The notes beneath the pieces were generated by a model. It was not told the origin of the DNA. It made no database searches and saw only the letters and a list, made by a program, of their open reading frames with translations. Positions 35,626 through 45,373 of a stretch of DNA of 64,000 nucleotides are shown here, in pieces (within the stretch, counting starts at the first letter, position 1; the number at the start of each line of letters is the position of its first letter). A program made the position numbers and the translations under genes. The DNA comes from Glaciecola sp964195425 (GTDB lineage Bacteria; Pseudomonadota; Gammaproteobacteria; Enterobacterales; Alteromonadaceae), in NCBI GenBank assembly GCA_964195425.1, contig CAXMOM010000017.1, forward strand, positions 62,001-126,000, in the 5' to 3' direction.

Positions 35626-36723
35626 TTAAGACAAATGCGCTACCGATAAATAATCATGAGACTGCATTTCTTGTAAACGGCTAAGGCAGCGCTGAAACTC
35701 GAAACTCAAGCGTCCATTTATATATAAGTATTCCATGTCTACTTCGGCAGAAATAATAAGCTTCACTTTTCGTTCATAAAACTCATCAACCATCGCAATA
35801 AAACGCCTAGCAATATCGTCTTTGGTTTCGTCCATTTGCCGCACGTTAGCCAAAAGAACCGTTTGGTATTCACGGCTTAATTCAATATAGTCGGTTTGAC
35901 TTCTGGGACCATCACAAAGCGCCAGAAACTCAAACATGATAACCCCTTCTGCTTTTTTCATAGCGGGGATTTTACGCCCTTCAATGTCTACCGGCACGTT
36001 AATTTCATATTTTTCAGGGCTTAGCTTGTCGAAGTAATCGTCGAGATTTTCTTGCGCAGCTTTATCTAGCGGGAAGTGATAAATTTCAGCTTGTTCTAGT
36101 GTGCGCATTCGGTAGTCATTGCCACTGTCTACGTTAACCACCCTTGTATGTTGATTGATTAAATCAATCACCGGCAGGAATCTTGCTCGCTGCAGACCAT
36201 TTCTATATAGCCCATTGGGTTCAATATTAGACGTGGCAACCAATACAATACCGTGGGCAAATAACTCTTGGATTAGGGTACCTAAAATCATCGCGTCGGT
36301 AATATCTGACACGAAAAATTCATCGAAACAGATTATGCGAGTTTCATCAGCAAGTTTTTTAGCAATTATTTTAAGAGGGTCTTCTTGCTTATCTAAGAGT
36401 GTTAATTCTTGATGCACTCTTTGCATAAAGCGATGAAAATGTACGCGCATTTTATTTTCGAAGGGTAAACACTCATAAAAGGTGTCGACCAAATATGTTT
36501 TACCACGTCCAACACCACCCCAAAAATAAATGCCTTGAATAGTGGGTTTGGTCATATTGCGGCCAAACGTGGCTTTTAGTGTAACGCGCCAAGTCCGTTT
36601 CTTTTTTGGCTGGGTTAACTCATCATAAAGTCGCTGCAGCTCTTTAACGGCATTTTCTTGCGCTTCGTCATACTGGAAATTGATGAAAGATAAGTCGTCT
36701 TGGTATTTTTCCCAAGGGGTCAT
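35626..36723 (-). CDS. zapE: Cell division protein ZapE (AFG1-type ATPase)
   Basis: The 365-residue P-loop ATPase has Walker A GGVGRGKTYLVD and Walker B IICFDEFFVSDI, the AFG1/LACE1 signature RVHFHRFMQRVHQEL, and SNIEPNGLYRNGLQRARFLP. ZapE destabilises FtsZ filaments at the constricting ring, mainly under low oxygen or heat in E. coli. It is divergent from zapG-degQ-degS, the E. coli gene order (yhcM-yhcB-degQ-degS). Full length and intact. Confidence 0.95.
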   Translation of the reverse strand: MTPWEKYQDDLSFINFQYDEAQENAVKELQRLYDELTQPKKKRTWRVTLKATFGRNMTKPTIQGIYFWGGVGRGKTYLVDTFYECLPFENKMRVHFHRFMQRVHQELTLLDKQEDPLKIIAKKLADETRIICFDEFFVSDITDAMILGTLIQELFAHGIVLVATSNIEPNGLYRNGLQRARFLPVIDLINQHTRVVNVDSGNDYRMRTLEQAEIYHFPLDKAAQENLDDYFDKLSPEKYEINVPVDIEGRKIPAMKKAEGVIMFEFLALCDGPRSQTDYIELSREYQTVLLANVRQMDETKDDIARRFIAMVDEFYERKVKLIISAEVDMEYLYINGRLSFEFQRCLSRLQEMQSHDYLSVAHLS

Positions 36724-36915
36724 TCACGCGCCTTTTTTATAAAACTAGCAATCTTTGTAACAATTATACAAGGCTACAGGGTAATTGAATACCCGTGTTC
36801 AAAGCATTGATGAACATTAACTTTAATTAAGACACACAAATTTACATAAATACCACTTGCAAGTAGCGCCATGATAGTCAAAAATCGGTAGGTAATTTTA
36901 TTTTTGGAGTTTTCT

Positions 36916-37374
36916 ATGGATATTCTCGCATTATTTATTGGTATTGTTATTGGCATAATAGTGGGCTTTGCAGTCGCTTGGGTATGGGCAAATTCTATTA
37001 CAACAGCCAAAAAGTCAGCCACACAATCGACTGAATCTGACCTGAAGACTTTGCTCGCACAGCAAGCAAAAAGTCATTTGGAAGCTAGCCGGGAATCTAT
37101 CCAAACGCTTGAGTCAGAACTTAACCGTTTACTTACCAGTGTAAAGGACTATGAACAATCTTTATCGGTTACTACCGAAGATTATTCAAAAAACACATTC
37201 TTTGGTGAACACGCCAGCATGTTTTTGCGTAATACAGGTAGTGAATCAAATAAAACTATTGCGACTAAATCAACCGACAATCAGCCCAAAGACTTTGCCA
37301 ACAGTGGCTCTGGAGTATTTGCAGGTTCACCTGCGGCGCAGGTAATTGTACAAGAAGAAAAAACGTCCAATTAG
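36916..37374 (+). CDS. zapG: ZapG/YhcB-family inner-membrane coiled-coil protein
   Basis: The 152-residue protein has one N-terminal membrane helix (DILALFIGIVIGIIVGFAVA), then a coiled coil (about 40-85: SHLEASRESIQTLESELNRL) and a disordered tail. This is the DUF1043 family, YhcB of E. coli, which links the divisome, cell-wall synthesis and membrane growth. A GGAG seven bases upstream fixes the ATG at 36916. It precedes degQ by 86 bases in the conserved order. Confidence 0.92.
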   Translation: MDILALFIGIVIGIIVGFAVAWVWANSITTAKKSATQSTESDLKTLLAQQAKSHLEASRESIQTLESELNRLLTSVKDYEQSLSVTTEDYSKNTFFGEHASMFLRNTGSESNKTIATKSTDNQPKDFANSGSGVFAGSPAAQVIVQEEKTSN

Positions 37375-37460
37375 CCATAGATGTGAACTAATGCCCATAA
37401 AGTAAGGTCTGTATTAGGTATTGAAAATCACAGTAGTATAATTTAGGAGTACTTCCGTAC

Positions 37461-38819
37461 ATGAAACGAGCATTACGCCAAACTGCCTTTGCAGTTTTTA
37501 CCGCTGCCTTTGTAGCCGCTACATCAGCAACTGCCCTTGCGGGCATTCCATTTTTTTCTCAAGACGAATTGCCCTCTCTTGCACCAATGCTAGAAGGCAC
37601 TACACCAGCGATTGTTAGTATCGCAGTTAAAGGCACTCAACCATCTCGGCAACAAGTACCCGAAATGTTTAAATATTTCTTTGGCGCACCCAACGAGCAA
37701 TCCCAGGAACGTCCTTTCCGTGGTTTGGGTTCTGGCGTTATTATTGATGCAGCAAAAGGCTACGTAGTGACTAACAATCACGTAGTAGACAACGCAGATG
37801 AAATTCTAGTAAAGCTAACCGACGGCAGAGAGTTAGTCGCTAAAAAATTAGGCGCTGATGAACAAAGCGATATTGCTTTGTTACAAATAGATGCTGAACG
37901 CTTGACCGATTTAAAAGTGTCAGACTCAAATGAACTCCGAGTAGGCGATTTTGTGGTGGCTATTGGTAATCCCTTTGGTCTTAGCCAAACGGTTACATCA
38001 GGAATAGTTAGTGCCTTAGGTCGTTCCGGACTAAATATTGGAGGCTACGAAGACTTCATCCAAACAGACGCTGCCATAAATCGCGGTAACTCAGGCGGTG
38101 CACTGGTGAACTTGCGCGGTGAATTAGTGGGTATCAACACCGCTATATTCGGACCAAACGGCGGTAATGTAGGAATTGGCTTTGCCATTCCTAGCAATAT
38201 GATGCAAAGCCTAGTCGACCAAATTATTGAGTTTGGTGAAGTACGCCGCGGTTTATTGGGTATTATAGGCGGTGATGTTGACTCAGGGTTAGCGGAGGCT
38301 TTTAATTCAGAAGTGAATATTGGCGCTTTTGTTAATGAAGTAGCGCCGGGCACCGCAGCAGAAAAAGCAGGCCTTAAAGCCGGCGATATCATAACCGAAA
38401 TCAACGGCAATGGCTTAACTGGATTTAACGAATTACGTGCGAAAATAGCAAGTTTAGGAGCAGGCGCTGAAGTAGAGTTGACGGTTATTCGCTCGGGTAA
38501 AGCACAAAAGGTTGAAGTAGTATTAGATGCTGCAAGCCCTGCCCAAGCAGAAGCTAAAGAACTGCATCCCGCACTAGAAGGCGCAGAACTAAGTAATGGT
38601 AAAGACGCCGATGGAAACGACGCAGTAACAATAGGTAGTGTTATAGAACCTTCGCCAGCGGCTAGCATCGGCTTGCGTGAAGGCGATGTAATAGTTGGCG
38701 TTAACCGCAAACGGATTAATAACACCAGCGAGCTGGGTGAGCGTATTGCTGGTAATAAAGACGTTATTGCGCTTAATGTTAAACGTGGCAACAGTAATTT
38801 GTATATTGTCATCCGCTAG
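37461..38819 (+). CDS. degQ: Periplasmic serine endoprotease DegQ
   Basis: The 452-residue protein has a signal peptide (cleavage near ALAG, residue 27), a trypsin-like domain with the triad His107 (VTNNHVVDN), Asp137 (SDIALLQI) and Ser211 (NRGNSGGALV), and two PDZ domains (about 255-345 and 365-450). Two PDZ domains and a short LA loop distinguish DegQ from DegS and DegP. It degrades or refolds damaged periplasmic proteins. It lies between zapG and degS, and a perfect hairpin terminator follows, so degS is probably transcribed separately. Confidence 0.95.
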   Translation: MKRALRQTAFAVFTAAFVAATSATALAGIPFFSQDELPSLAPMLEGTTPAIVSIAVKGTQPSRQQVPEMFKYFFGAPNEQSQERPFRGLGSGVIIDAAKGYVVTNNHVVDNADEILVKLTDGRELVAKKLGADEQSDIALLQIDAERLTDLKVSDSNELRVGDFVVAIGNPFGLSQTVTSGIVSALGRSGLNIGGYEDFIQTDAAINRGNSGGALVNLRGELVGINTAIFGPNGGNVGIGFAIPSNMMQSLVDQIIEFGEVRRGLLGIIGGDVDSGLAEAFNSEVNIGAFVNEVAPGTAAEKAGLKAGDIITEINGNGLTGFNELRAKIASLGAGAEVELTVIRSGKAQKVEVVLDAASPAQAEAKELHPALEGAELSNGKDADGNDAVTIGSVIEPSPAASIGLREGDVIVGVNRKRINNTSELGERIAGNKDVIALNVKRGNSNLYIVIR

Positions 38820-38853
38820 GAAATTACATTTAACTGTTTACACTAGTATTTCG

Positions 38854-38886
38854 AAAAAGGCTTATCAATATTGATAAGCCTTTTTT
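38854..38886 (+). terminator. Terminator after degQ
   Basis: A perfect palindrome, AAAAAGGCTTATCAAT / ATTGATAAGCCTTTTT, ending in a T run lies 35 bases after the degQ stop. It is a textbook intrinsic terminator and can act in both directions. Confidence 0.88.
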
Positions 38887-39065
38887 ATGTCTAATTTATA
38901 CAAAAAACCACCTTAACGTTTTACCTTCCCATTCGCTCAATAGCGTCGTCAAGCTTAAATACATTACGTAATGGCAATGTTTAAAGGCTATGCTTAAACT
39001 GATGAATTTGGTATTATTTATGTTGTTCAGTACCTTAGTATCAGCTTTTTGGGATTGTAAGTCTT

Positions 39066-40148
39066 ATGTCTTTGTTTACTCGGTTTTTAGTAGCTCTGCT
39101 AAAACCCATCATTCTTGGTGTGGTTGTTGCAGGTATGCTGCTGTTTTTGTTTCCTGAGTTTAGACAAGGCGAAGGCTTAAAGCTCAACTGGTTAAATCAA
39201 GACCGTAACATCCCACAACGCCTAAGCTACTACGATGCGCTAGCGAGCAGTGCACCAGCCGTGGTGAACATCTATAGTGTTAGTTTAGACAACTCAAATC
39301 GTTTATTTAGAAGCCGCCCAATTGAAAGAACTAACTTAGGATCAGGCGTTATAATGCGCGACGATGGCCACTTGTTAACCTGTTATCACGTAATTAAAAA
39401 CGCCGATAGCATTTACGTTAGCATACAAGATGGACGTTTTTTACCCGCACAGCTAGTTGGTTTTGATGAGATCACTGATTTAGCGGTACTTCGTATATTT
39501 GAAGAAAACTTACCTATTATTCCCCAAGTAGAAGAGCCCGACTTGCGCGTAGGCGATGTTGTGATGGCAATTGGTAATCCACTAGATTTAGGCCAAACGG
39601 TTACCTCGGGCATTGTGAGTAGGTTAGGCCGAAATGGCCTGGCTAATTATTTCGACCGCATACAAACTGATGCCGTACTCAATCCAGGAAACTCTGGAGG
39701 TGCCCTTATAGATTCGAATGGATATTTGGTCGGCATTACCAATGCAAGCTTTAAGACACTCGACAGTCGTCGCCAAGTACAAGATGTAAATGGGGTTAAC
39801 TTTGCCTTGCCCTACCCACTGGCCAAGCGCGTAATGGACGAAATCATTGAAAATGGTAGAGTTCGCAGAGGACAATTAGGATTTAGTGGAAACGGCTATG
39901 ATAACAGCGGAATTCTGGTTGAAAGTGTAGCGCCAAATGGCCCCGCCGATTTGGCAGGACTGCGGGTAAACGACTTATTGCTTTCGGTAAATGGTGAAGC
40001 GGTTGTTGATGTTTCAAAAACGCTGGACTTAATTGCAAGCACTCGCCCTGGCGCACAATTAGAACTAGTGGTAAGTCGCAATGACGAGCTAATTACTATG
40101 ATGGTAACGGTAGGTGAGTTAAACCCAGAGATGGTACTAAATAGCTAA
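39066..40148 (+). CDS. degS: Inner-membrane serine endoprotease DegS
   Basis: The 360-residue protein has an N-terminal membrane anchor (about 7-30), a trypsin-like domain with His108 (TCYHVIKN), Asp138 (ITDLAVLRI) and Ser210 (NPGNSGGALI), and a single PDZ domain (about 265-350). DegS senses misfolded outer-membrane porins through its PDZ domain and starts cleavage of RseA, releasing sigma-E. The residue before the catalytic His is Tyr in TCYHV, where TNYHV is usual; this is unlikely to matter. It is 246 bases downstream of degQ. Confidence 0.94.
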   Translation: MSLFTRFLVALLKPIILGVVVAGMLLFLFPEFRQGEGLKLNWLNQDRNIPQRLSYYDALASSAPAVVNIYSVSLDNSNRLFRSRPIERTNLGSGVIMRDDGHLLTCYHVIKNADSIYVSIQDGRFLPAQLVGFDEITDLAVLRIFEENLPIIPQVEEPDLRVGDVVMAIGNPLDLGQTVTSGIVSRLGRNGLANYFDRIQTDAVLNPGNSGGALIDSNGYLVGITNASFKTLDSRRQVQDVNGVNFALPYPLAKRVMDEIIENGRVRRGQLGFSGNGYDNSGILVESVAPNGPADLAGLRVNDLLLSVNGEAVVDVSKTLDLIASTRPGAQLELVVSRNDELITMMVTVGELNPEMVLNS

Positions 40149-40202
40149 GCAACTATCTTACACAAAGAAGCTTAGCCATTTGCTTAACGCATAAAATAGG
40201 GT

Positions 40203-41468
40203 CTATGCCTTTCCTATCCGCTCTATATGAGCGCCTAAACCGCCTAATTTAGCTTCAATTGCTTCGTAGCCTCGGTCAAGATGATAAATTCTATCAACAA
40301 TGGTTTCGCCATCTGCGACTAAAGCAGCAATTACGAGACTTGCTGAAGCACGCAGGTCCGTTGCCATTACTTGTGCACCTGTAAGTTTAGATGACCCTTG
40401 AGTAACGGCATTATTGCCTTCTAACTCTATTTTTGCCCCCATTCTATGTAATTCAGGTACGTGCATAAATCGGTTTTCAAAGATAGTTTCAGTAATAACG
40501 CCATTACCTTCGGCAACAGCATTTAAGGTCACAAACTGTGCCTGCATATCGGTAGGAAAACCTGGATGAGGCATTGTTTTTAAACTGACGGCTTTTGGCG
40601 CTTTACCTTGCATATCAAGGGTAATCCAATCGTCGCCGGTTTCAATCACAGCGCCTGCTTGCTCGAGTTTGCTTAACACAGCATCAAGGGTATCAGGCGC
40701 AGCCTTCTCGCATCTAATAGACCCTTTTGATACAGCTGCTGCCACTAGAAAAGTACCTGTTTCAATGCGGTCTGGCAAAATATCATAAGTACAACCATGC
40801 AAAGTTTCTACACCTTCAATGGTTATTTTATCGGTACCTGCACCACTAATGTTGCCGCCCATTGAATTAATACAATTAGCCAAATCTACAATTTCAGGTT
40901 CACGCGCAGCGTTTTCTAAAATGGTTTGACCTTCAGCTAGAGAGGCAGCCATCATTAAGTTCTCTGTAGCGCCAACACTGACCATGTCCATAAATATACG
41001 AGCGCCTTTGAGCTTGCCATTTACTGAAGCTCGCACATAGCCTTCTTCAACATCTACTTTTGCGCCCATTTTTTCTAGGCCATTAAGATGAAGATTTACC
41101 GGGCGAGCCCCAATTGCGCAGCCACCAGGCAATGATACATTCGCACGACCATACTTAGCGAGTAAGGGACCTAAAACCAAGATTGATGCACGCATGGTAC
41201 GCACTAATTCATACGATGCCGTTACGCTGTCGAGTTTACTTGCGTCAATTTCAACCGAGTTCGCGGTAAGCTGATTTACTTTTGCGCCAAAATCACGTAA
41301 CAACAAAATAGTCGTCGTAATATCGCGTAAGTTAGGGACATTTGTAAACGTACACGCGCTACTGGTAAGTAAGCTAGAAATGAGGACAGGAAGCGCTGCA
41401 TTCTTTGCCCCAGATATTGTAACAGTACCATGCAAAGGGGGGCTTTTCTTAATTCTCAATTTGTCCAA
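40203..41468 (-). CDS. murA: UDP-N-acetylglucosamine 1-carboxyvinyltransferase MurA
   Basis: The 421-residue enzyme adds enolpyruvate from PEP to UDP-GlcNAc, the first committed step of peptidoglycan synthesis. Lys22-Asn23 (SGAKNAALP), Cys117 in LPGGCAIGARPV (the fosfomycin-sensitive form) and the conserved Asp in FPTDMQAQF are all present. The fold of two inverted alpha-beta domains is complete. It ends the mla-ibaG-murA gene run, ten bases after ibaG, in the gene order of E. coli. Confidence 0.97.
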   Translation of the reverse strand: MDKLRIKKSPPLHGTVTISGAKNAALPVLISSLLTSSACTFTNVPNLRDITTTILLLRDFGAKVNQLTANSVEIDASKLDSVTASYELVRTMRASILVLGPLLAKYGRANVSLPGGCAIGARPVNLHLNGLEKMGAKVDVEEGYVRASVNGKLKGARIFMDMVSVGATENLMMAASLAEGQTILENAAREPEIVDLANCINSMGGNISGAGTDKITIEGVETLHGCTYDILPDRIETGTFLVAAAVSKGSIRCEKAAPDTLDAVLSKLEQAGAVIETGDDWITLDMQGKAPKAVSLKTMPHPGFPTDMQAQFVTLNAVAEGNGVITETIFENRFMHVPELHRMGAKIELEGNNAVTQGSSKLTGAQVMATDLRASASLVIAALVADGETIVDRIYHLDRGYEAIEAKLGGLGAHIERIGKA

Positions 41469-41477
41469 AGGGAAATC

Positions 41478-41726
41478 CTAATTAAATAATTTTTCGCGCT
41501 GCCATTGGGCTGTACCAAACGTTTTTATCGAAACAGCATGAATAGTGCCATCGGCAATCAATTCAGACAAAGGGGCATATACATATTGTTGCCTTTTGAC
41601 ACGGCTCATTTCTTCAAAACGATCGTCAATAGCAATAATTTGAAAATGCGTACCTTCACTTTTAACTTTAACATCGTTTAAGCTCAATGTTGTGCTTAGC
41701 ATTTCAGCAATTTCTTCGTTGGTCAT
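41478..41726 (-). CDS. ibaG: BolA-family protein IbaG
   Basis: The 82-residue protein has the BolA-like fold: SEGTHFQIIAIDDRFEEMSR and VYAPLSELIADGTIHAVSIKTF. The His in the FGTAQW-preceding region and the short loop agree with IbaG (YrbA). It partners with monothiol glutaredoxins in iron-sulphur cluster trafficking and is acid-induced in E. coli. It lies between mlaB and murA, its usual place. Confidence 0.93.
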   Translation of the reverse strand: MTNEEIAEMLSTTLSLNDVKVKSEGTHFQIIAIDDRFEEMSRVKRQQYVYAPLSELIADGTIHAVSIKTFGTAQWQREKLFN

Positions 41727-41778
41727 AAACTTCCTAATAGGGTGTTAAACGCAATAATACGCGTCTACCGACAGTGTT

Positions 41779-42099
41779 TTATTGCGTTAAAATATTTTTA
41801 GCGCTACTTAAGTCAGCAAGATTTAGTAGTTTATCAGGAACGCTTTCAAAGCTCACCTTTACTTTATTTGCTTTTGCATCTTTTACTAAATTAATTAACC
41901 AAGCAAGGCCTGCGGTGTCGGTACGATCTACATTGCCTAAATCAACCTTCATGCTTCCTCCACTCACAAGGGCCTGTTTATCGCTATCAGACAGTTCAAA
42001 CCAGTAGTCATGCACTAAAGTAGTTTGGTCTAATTCCCCGCTTATTAATAAACAAGCGCCGGAATTATTGCTAGCAGGTAAAGTTAAGCTCAATTTCAC
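41779..42099 (-). CDS. mlaB: Phospholipid transport regulator MlaB (STAS domain)
   Basis: The 106-residue cytosolic protein is a single STAS domain, with the signature VDRTDTAGLAWLINL (about 60-74). MlaB binds MlaF and controls the activity and stability of the MlaFEDB ABC transporter, which moves phospholipids between the membranes. The start overlaps the mlaC stop by four bases (ATGA). Function is clear from context and fold; sequence conservation in this gene is generally low. Confidence 0.88.
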   Translation of the reverse strand: MKLSLTLPASNNSGACLLISGELDQTTLVHDYWFELSDSDKQALVSGGSMKVDLGNVDRTDTAGLAWLINLVKDAKANKVKVSFESVPDKLLNLADLSSAKNILTQ

Positions 42100-42863
42100 G
42101 CGGCTTTCTCGGTTGAAGGCTCACTTTCAGACTCTTTAGGCGTATTATTATTTAATTTAATAGGTTGCCTAATGCTTTCACGCATCAATTCAATCACTCT
42201 GTTTATGCCTTCTTTACGCAAGATGCTTTCAAATTCTGTTTGCTTACTCGAAAGAAGGCTAATGCCCTCGGCAATCATATCGTATGCCTGCCAATTACCG
42301 CTTCTTGGGTCTTTACGAACCTTAAACGCTACTTTTATGTCAGGGCTACTGTCATCTTTAATAACAGCGCGAACAGTAACATCGGCGCGCTCTCCGTAAT
42401 CTCTGGCTGGATCAAACTCTACAGATTGGTCATCGTAATAACCCATCGCCACGGCATAGGTGGTAATAAGGTAATCCCGAAAAACTGAAACAAACTCAAA
42501 CAGTTCTTTCTTCTCTACCTGGCGCGCATATTTGCCAAGGACTTTAAAGGCCGAGAAACGGTGATCGATATATGGCATCAATTCTTGTTCCATTATCGTA
42601 CGCAAATTTTCAGGATCTTGCTTTATTTGTGCTTGCTCGTTTTTAATCCGTGCAAATGTTTTTGAAGCAGCCGCCTTAACCATCTCATATGGGTCGTCTT
42701 GCGATATCATTATTGTTTGTACGGCAGCAGACTGTGCAGAAACACCTGCTCCGTCGTTAGTGGGTTCAGTAGCAAAAGAATTGCCTGCAGATACTAAAAT
42801 CGCAAGCGCCGATACTAAGTTCAGTAATATTAACGAAGTTTTAGCATTTAGAAAAGTTTTCAA
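42096..42863 (-). CDS. mlaC: Periplasmic phospholipid-binding protein MlaC
   Basis: The 255-residue protein has a signal peptide (hydrophobic part LVSALAILVSAG) and a single MlaC domain (about 50-220): QDPENLRTIMEQELMPYID, HRFSAFKVLGKYAR and YDMIAEGISLLSSKQTEFES. A Glu/Ser-rich tail of about 25 residues follows. It ferries phospholipid between the outer-membrane MlaA complex and the inner-membrane transporter. Its start directly follows the mlaD stop without a gap. Confidence 0.94.
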   Translation of the reverse strand: MKTFLNAKTSLILLNLVSALAILVSAGNSFATEPTNDGAGVSAQSAAVQTIMISQDDPYEMVKAAASKTFARIKNEQAQIKQDPENLRTIMEQELMPYIDHRFSAFKVLGKYARQVEKKELFEFVSVFRDYLITTYAVAMGYYDDQSVEFDPARDYGERADVTVRAVIKDDSSPDIKVAFKVRKDPRSGNWQAYDMIAEGISLLSSKQTEFESILRKEGINRVIELMRESIRQPIKLNNNTPKESESEPSTEKAA

Positions 42864-43388
42864 CTATTCGCTTCCTTGTTTAAATAAGAACTGGCCAATT
42901 AGATCTTCGAGTACTAATGCTGACTTCGTATCGAAAATTTCTTCGCCGTCTGTTAAGTATGGACAATTAGATAAGGCACTAGTTTCACAAACTTTGTCCT
43001 CGGACATTCTCACTAGGTCTTCTGGAAAGATAAAACCAGGCGACAGGCCAATAAACTGCTCGCCTAAAAGCCCTGATGTTAATATAGACAAACTGCTGGT
43101 ATCGGGAAAAGTCTTCGCGTAAACCGTCGATATTTTTAGCTCGACAATAGGCATTAAATCGTCTTTATGCAGATAGATACGTTCAACACGTCCTACTACT
43201 ACACCGCCTACTTTAATTGAAGAGCGTGCTTTTAAACCCCCGATATTGTCAAATCGAGCGTTTAACGTATAGGTGTCAGTGTTCCCAGACATTCCCTGGT
43301 TGACAACTCTGAGTGCTAGTAACAAGGTCGCTGCAATTGCAAGCGCAACAAATAAGCCTACTAATATTTCTGTTTTTCTTGTGGTCAT
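42864..43388 (-). CDS. mlaD: MCE-domain lipid-transport protein MlaD
   Basis: The 174-residue protein has one N-terminal membrane helix (LVGLFVALAIAATLLLALRV) and an MCE domain (about 40-120; GGLKARSSIKVGGVVVGRVE, LTSGLLGEQFIGLSPG). MlaD forms a hexameric ring on the periplasmic side of the MlaFEDB transporter and makes the lipid tunnel. Length is near that of E. coli MlaD. It is eight bases after mlaE and directly contiguous with mlaC. Confidence 0.95.
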   Translation of the reverse strand: MTTRKTEILVGLFVALAIAATLLLALRVVNQGMSGNTDTYTLNARFDNIGGLKARSSIKVGGVVVGRVERIYLHKDDLMPIVELKISTVYAKTFPDTSSLSILTSGLLGEQFIGLSPGFIFPEDLVRMSEDKVCETSALSNCPYLTDGEEIFDTKSALVLEDLIGQFLFKQGSE

Positions 43389-43396
43389 TGATAATC

Positions 43397-44185
43397 CTAA
43401 CTAATGCCGAACATTAAAGCGGTTAATATAAAATCTAATCCGAGTATTGCAAGTGATGAATACACCACGGTTTGCGTGGTCGCCTGACTGATGCCTTCCG
43501 ACGTTGGAATGCAAGAGTAACCTTTATAAAGCGCAATCCACACAATAACGAAAGCAAATACGGCACTCTTGATTACGCCGTTTATTACGTCTTTATCCCA
43601 TTCCACTGTCGATTGCATTATTGACCAATAGCTACCCGAGTCTACGCCAAGCCAATCAACACCTACTATGTGCCCACCTAAAATACCGATCGCGGAAAAA
43701 ATAATGGTTAGCATAGGCAAGCTGATTACACCTGCCCAGAAACGCGGAGAAACAACGCGCCGTAATGGGTCAACAGCCATCATTTCTAAACTACTTAGCT
43801 GCTCAGTTGCCTTCATTAAGCCAATTTCAGCAGTTAGAGCTGAACCGGCCCTGCCAGCGAATAGCAATGCCGTCACTACTGGCCCGAGTTCACGTAAAAT
43901 TGACAGCGCAACCATAGGCCCTAGACTGCCCTCGGCGCCATAATTTACCAGTATAGTATAGCCCTGAAGTGCCATTACCATGCCAATAAAAAGCCCTGAT
44001 ACCATCACAATAAGTAACGACTGCACACCCACGACGTACACTTGTGCAATGGTTAGTCGCACATTCTTCCACTGCGGAAAAGCAAACAAGGCTCCATACA
44101 GCATTATAGAGGCTTGACCCATGCCGTGAAAGCGATCAAGGGTCGCCTTACCTAATCCTGAAAAATAATTAACAAAAAAATTCAA
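43397..44185 (-). CDS. mlaE: Phospholipid ABC transporter permease MlaE
   Basis: The 262-residue permease has about five membrane helices and the MlaE family blocks LLIVMVSGLFIGMVMALQGY, LGPMVALSILRELGPVVTAL, LFAGRAGSALTAEIGLMKAT and EQLSSLEMMAVDPLRRVVSP. It is the membrane part of the MlaFEDB transporter. The start overlaps the mlaF stop by four bases. Intact and full length. Confidence 0.96.
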   Translation of the reverse strand: MNFFVNYFSGLGKATLDRFHGMGQASIMLYGALFAFPQWKNVRLTIAQVYVVGVQSLLIVMVSGLFIGMVMALQGYTILVNYGAEGSLGPMVALSILRELGPVVTALLFAGRAGSALTAEIGLMKATEQLSSLEMMAVDPLRRVVSPRFWAGVISLPMLTIIFSAIGILGGHIVGVDWLGVDSGSYWSIMQSTVEWDKDVINGVIKSAVFAFVIVWIALYKGYSCIPTSEGISQATTQTVVYSSLAILGLDFILTALMFGIS

Positions 44186-44985
44186 GCCGAACCTCCTAGC
44201 AAATCAGTTTCAATAGCTTCGGCAGGAAAATGAAATGGCACAGGTCCATCGGCATTTCCTTGCAAAAACTGCTGTACTAAGGGCGAGTCAGAATTTTTAA
44301 TTTCATCTGGAGTACCTGAGCCTATGATGGTTTTGTTCGCCATAATGTATGCATAGTCTGCAATTTCTAGTACTTCAGTTACATCATGGGTAACCACGAT
44401 AGAGGTAAGGTCTAAAGCTTTGTTTAACGCTTTTATTAGTTTTACCAATACACCCATCGATATAGGGTCTTGCCCGGCAAACGGTTCGTCATACATAATA
44501 AGTTCGGGGTCGAGGGCGATAGCCCTTGCTAAGGCTGCTCGCCTTGCCATACCACCCGATAATTCACTAGGCATTAACTGAGCTGCGCCGCGTAAGCCTA
44601 CCGCTTCTAACTTCAACTTAACAAGGGTCGCTATAATAGCTTCATCAAGTTTGGTGTGCTCACGCAAAGGATAGGCGACGTTGTCAAACACCGACATATT
44701 GGTAAACAATGCACCACTTTGAAACAGCATGCTCATTTTTCGGCGCATTTCGTACAAGCGATTGCGTGATACCTTATGCACGTCATCACCTTGAAAAATC
44801 ACGTTACCTTTACTTGGCGTTAACTGCCCGCCAATAATCTTTAGCAAGGTCGTTTTGCCAATTCCACTGGGTCCCATAATAGCGGTTATTCCGCCGCGCT
44901 TAACCGACAAAGAAATATCTTTGTAAATTTCGCGTTCGCCCCGGTAAAATTGCATGTCAGTGATTGAAACTATATTTTCAGACAT
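44182..44985 (-). CDS. mlaF: Phospholipid ABC transporter ATP-binding protein MlaF
   Basis: From the ATG at 44985 the protein has 267 residues and aligns from its first residues with E. coli MlaF. Walker A is GPSGIGKTTLL, the ABC signature is SELSGGMARRAALARAIA and Walker B is LIMYDEPFAGQDP. Longer in-frame ATGs at 45006 and 45024 exist but add sequence not found in the family; none of the starts has a strong ribosome site. It powers lipid transport by MlaE/MlaD. First gene of mlaFEDCB-ibaG-murA. Confidence 0.94.
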   Translation of the reverse strand: MSENIVSITDMQFYRGEREIYKDISLSVKRGGITAIMGPSGIGKTTLLKIIGGQLTPSKGNVIFQGDDVHKVSRNRLYEMRRKMSMLFQSGALFTNMSVFDNVAYPLREHTKLDEAIIATLVKLKLEAVGLRGAAQLMPSELSGGMARRAALARAIALDPELIMYDEPFAGQDPISMGVLVKLIKALNKALDLTSIVVTHDVTEVLEIADYAYIMANKTIIGSGTPDEIKNSDSPLVQQFLQGNADGPVPFHFPAEAIETDLLGGSA

Positions 44986-45373
44986 CCGTACTTTTAAAAA
45001 CTCCATTGGTATTGTGCTATGCACTTTTTACTATCTTTTCTAAGGCTATGATCATTAAGAATAGTTCATACAGATTTATTGAACTATTCATGCCTTCAAA
45101 CCTACATTGGGCTCAAAAAAATGCACCAAATGAATCTTCATAAAAGCCAGCAAATCAGTCGTTTTAACAAGGTTTATTTTGCTTACACAAAAGTAGACAT
45201 CTCAATATAGGTATAGTTTAGCCCTTTTCAAGGTTTTTCGCGTAAGAAATACGTAACAAAACGTACATTTTATCGATATAACTTATTTATTTTTTATTTT
45301 GTGGGCTTTTTTACACCGAAATCGCTACACTTTATACAAAGAAGCTAAGTTTCAAAAAAAGAAGAACAAAGTA
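44986..45373. other. Divergent intergenic region mlaF / yrbG
   Basis: This A+T-rich stretch must hold the promoters for both the mla and the yrbG-kds-lpt units. I see no clear sigma-70 pair, sigma-E signature or terminator that I would commit to, and no other gene. Confidence 0.5.

Noticed and set aside
38045..38812. A 255-codon open frame antisense to degQ
   Set aside because: It mirrors degQ, whose full trypsin-PDZ sequence is intact; the antisense product is Ser/Pro/Thr-rich and has no ribosome site.
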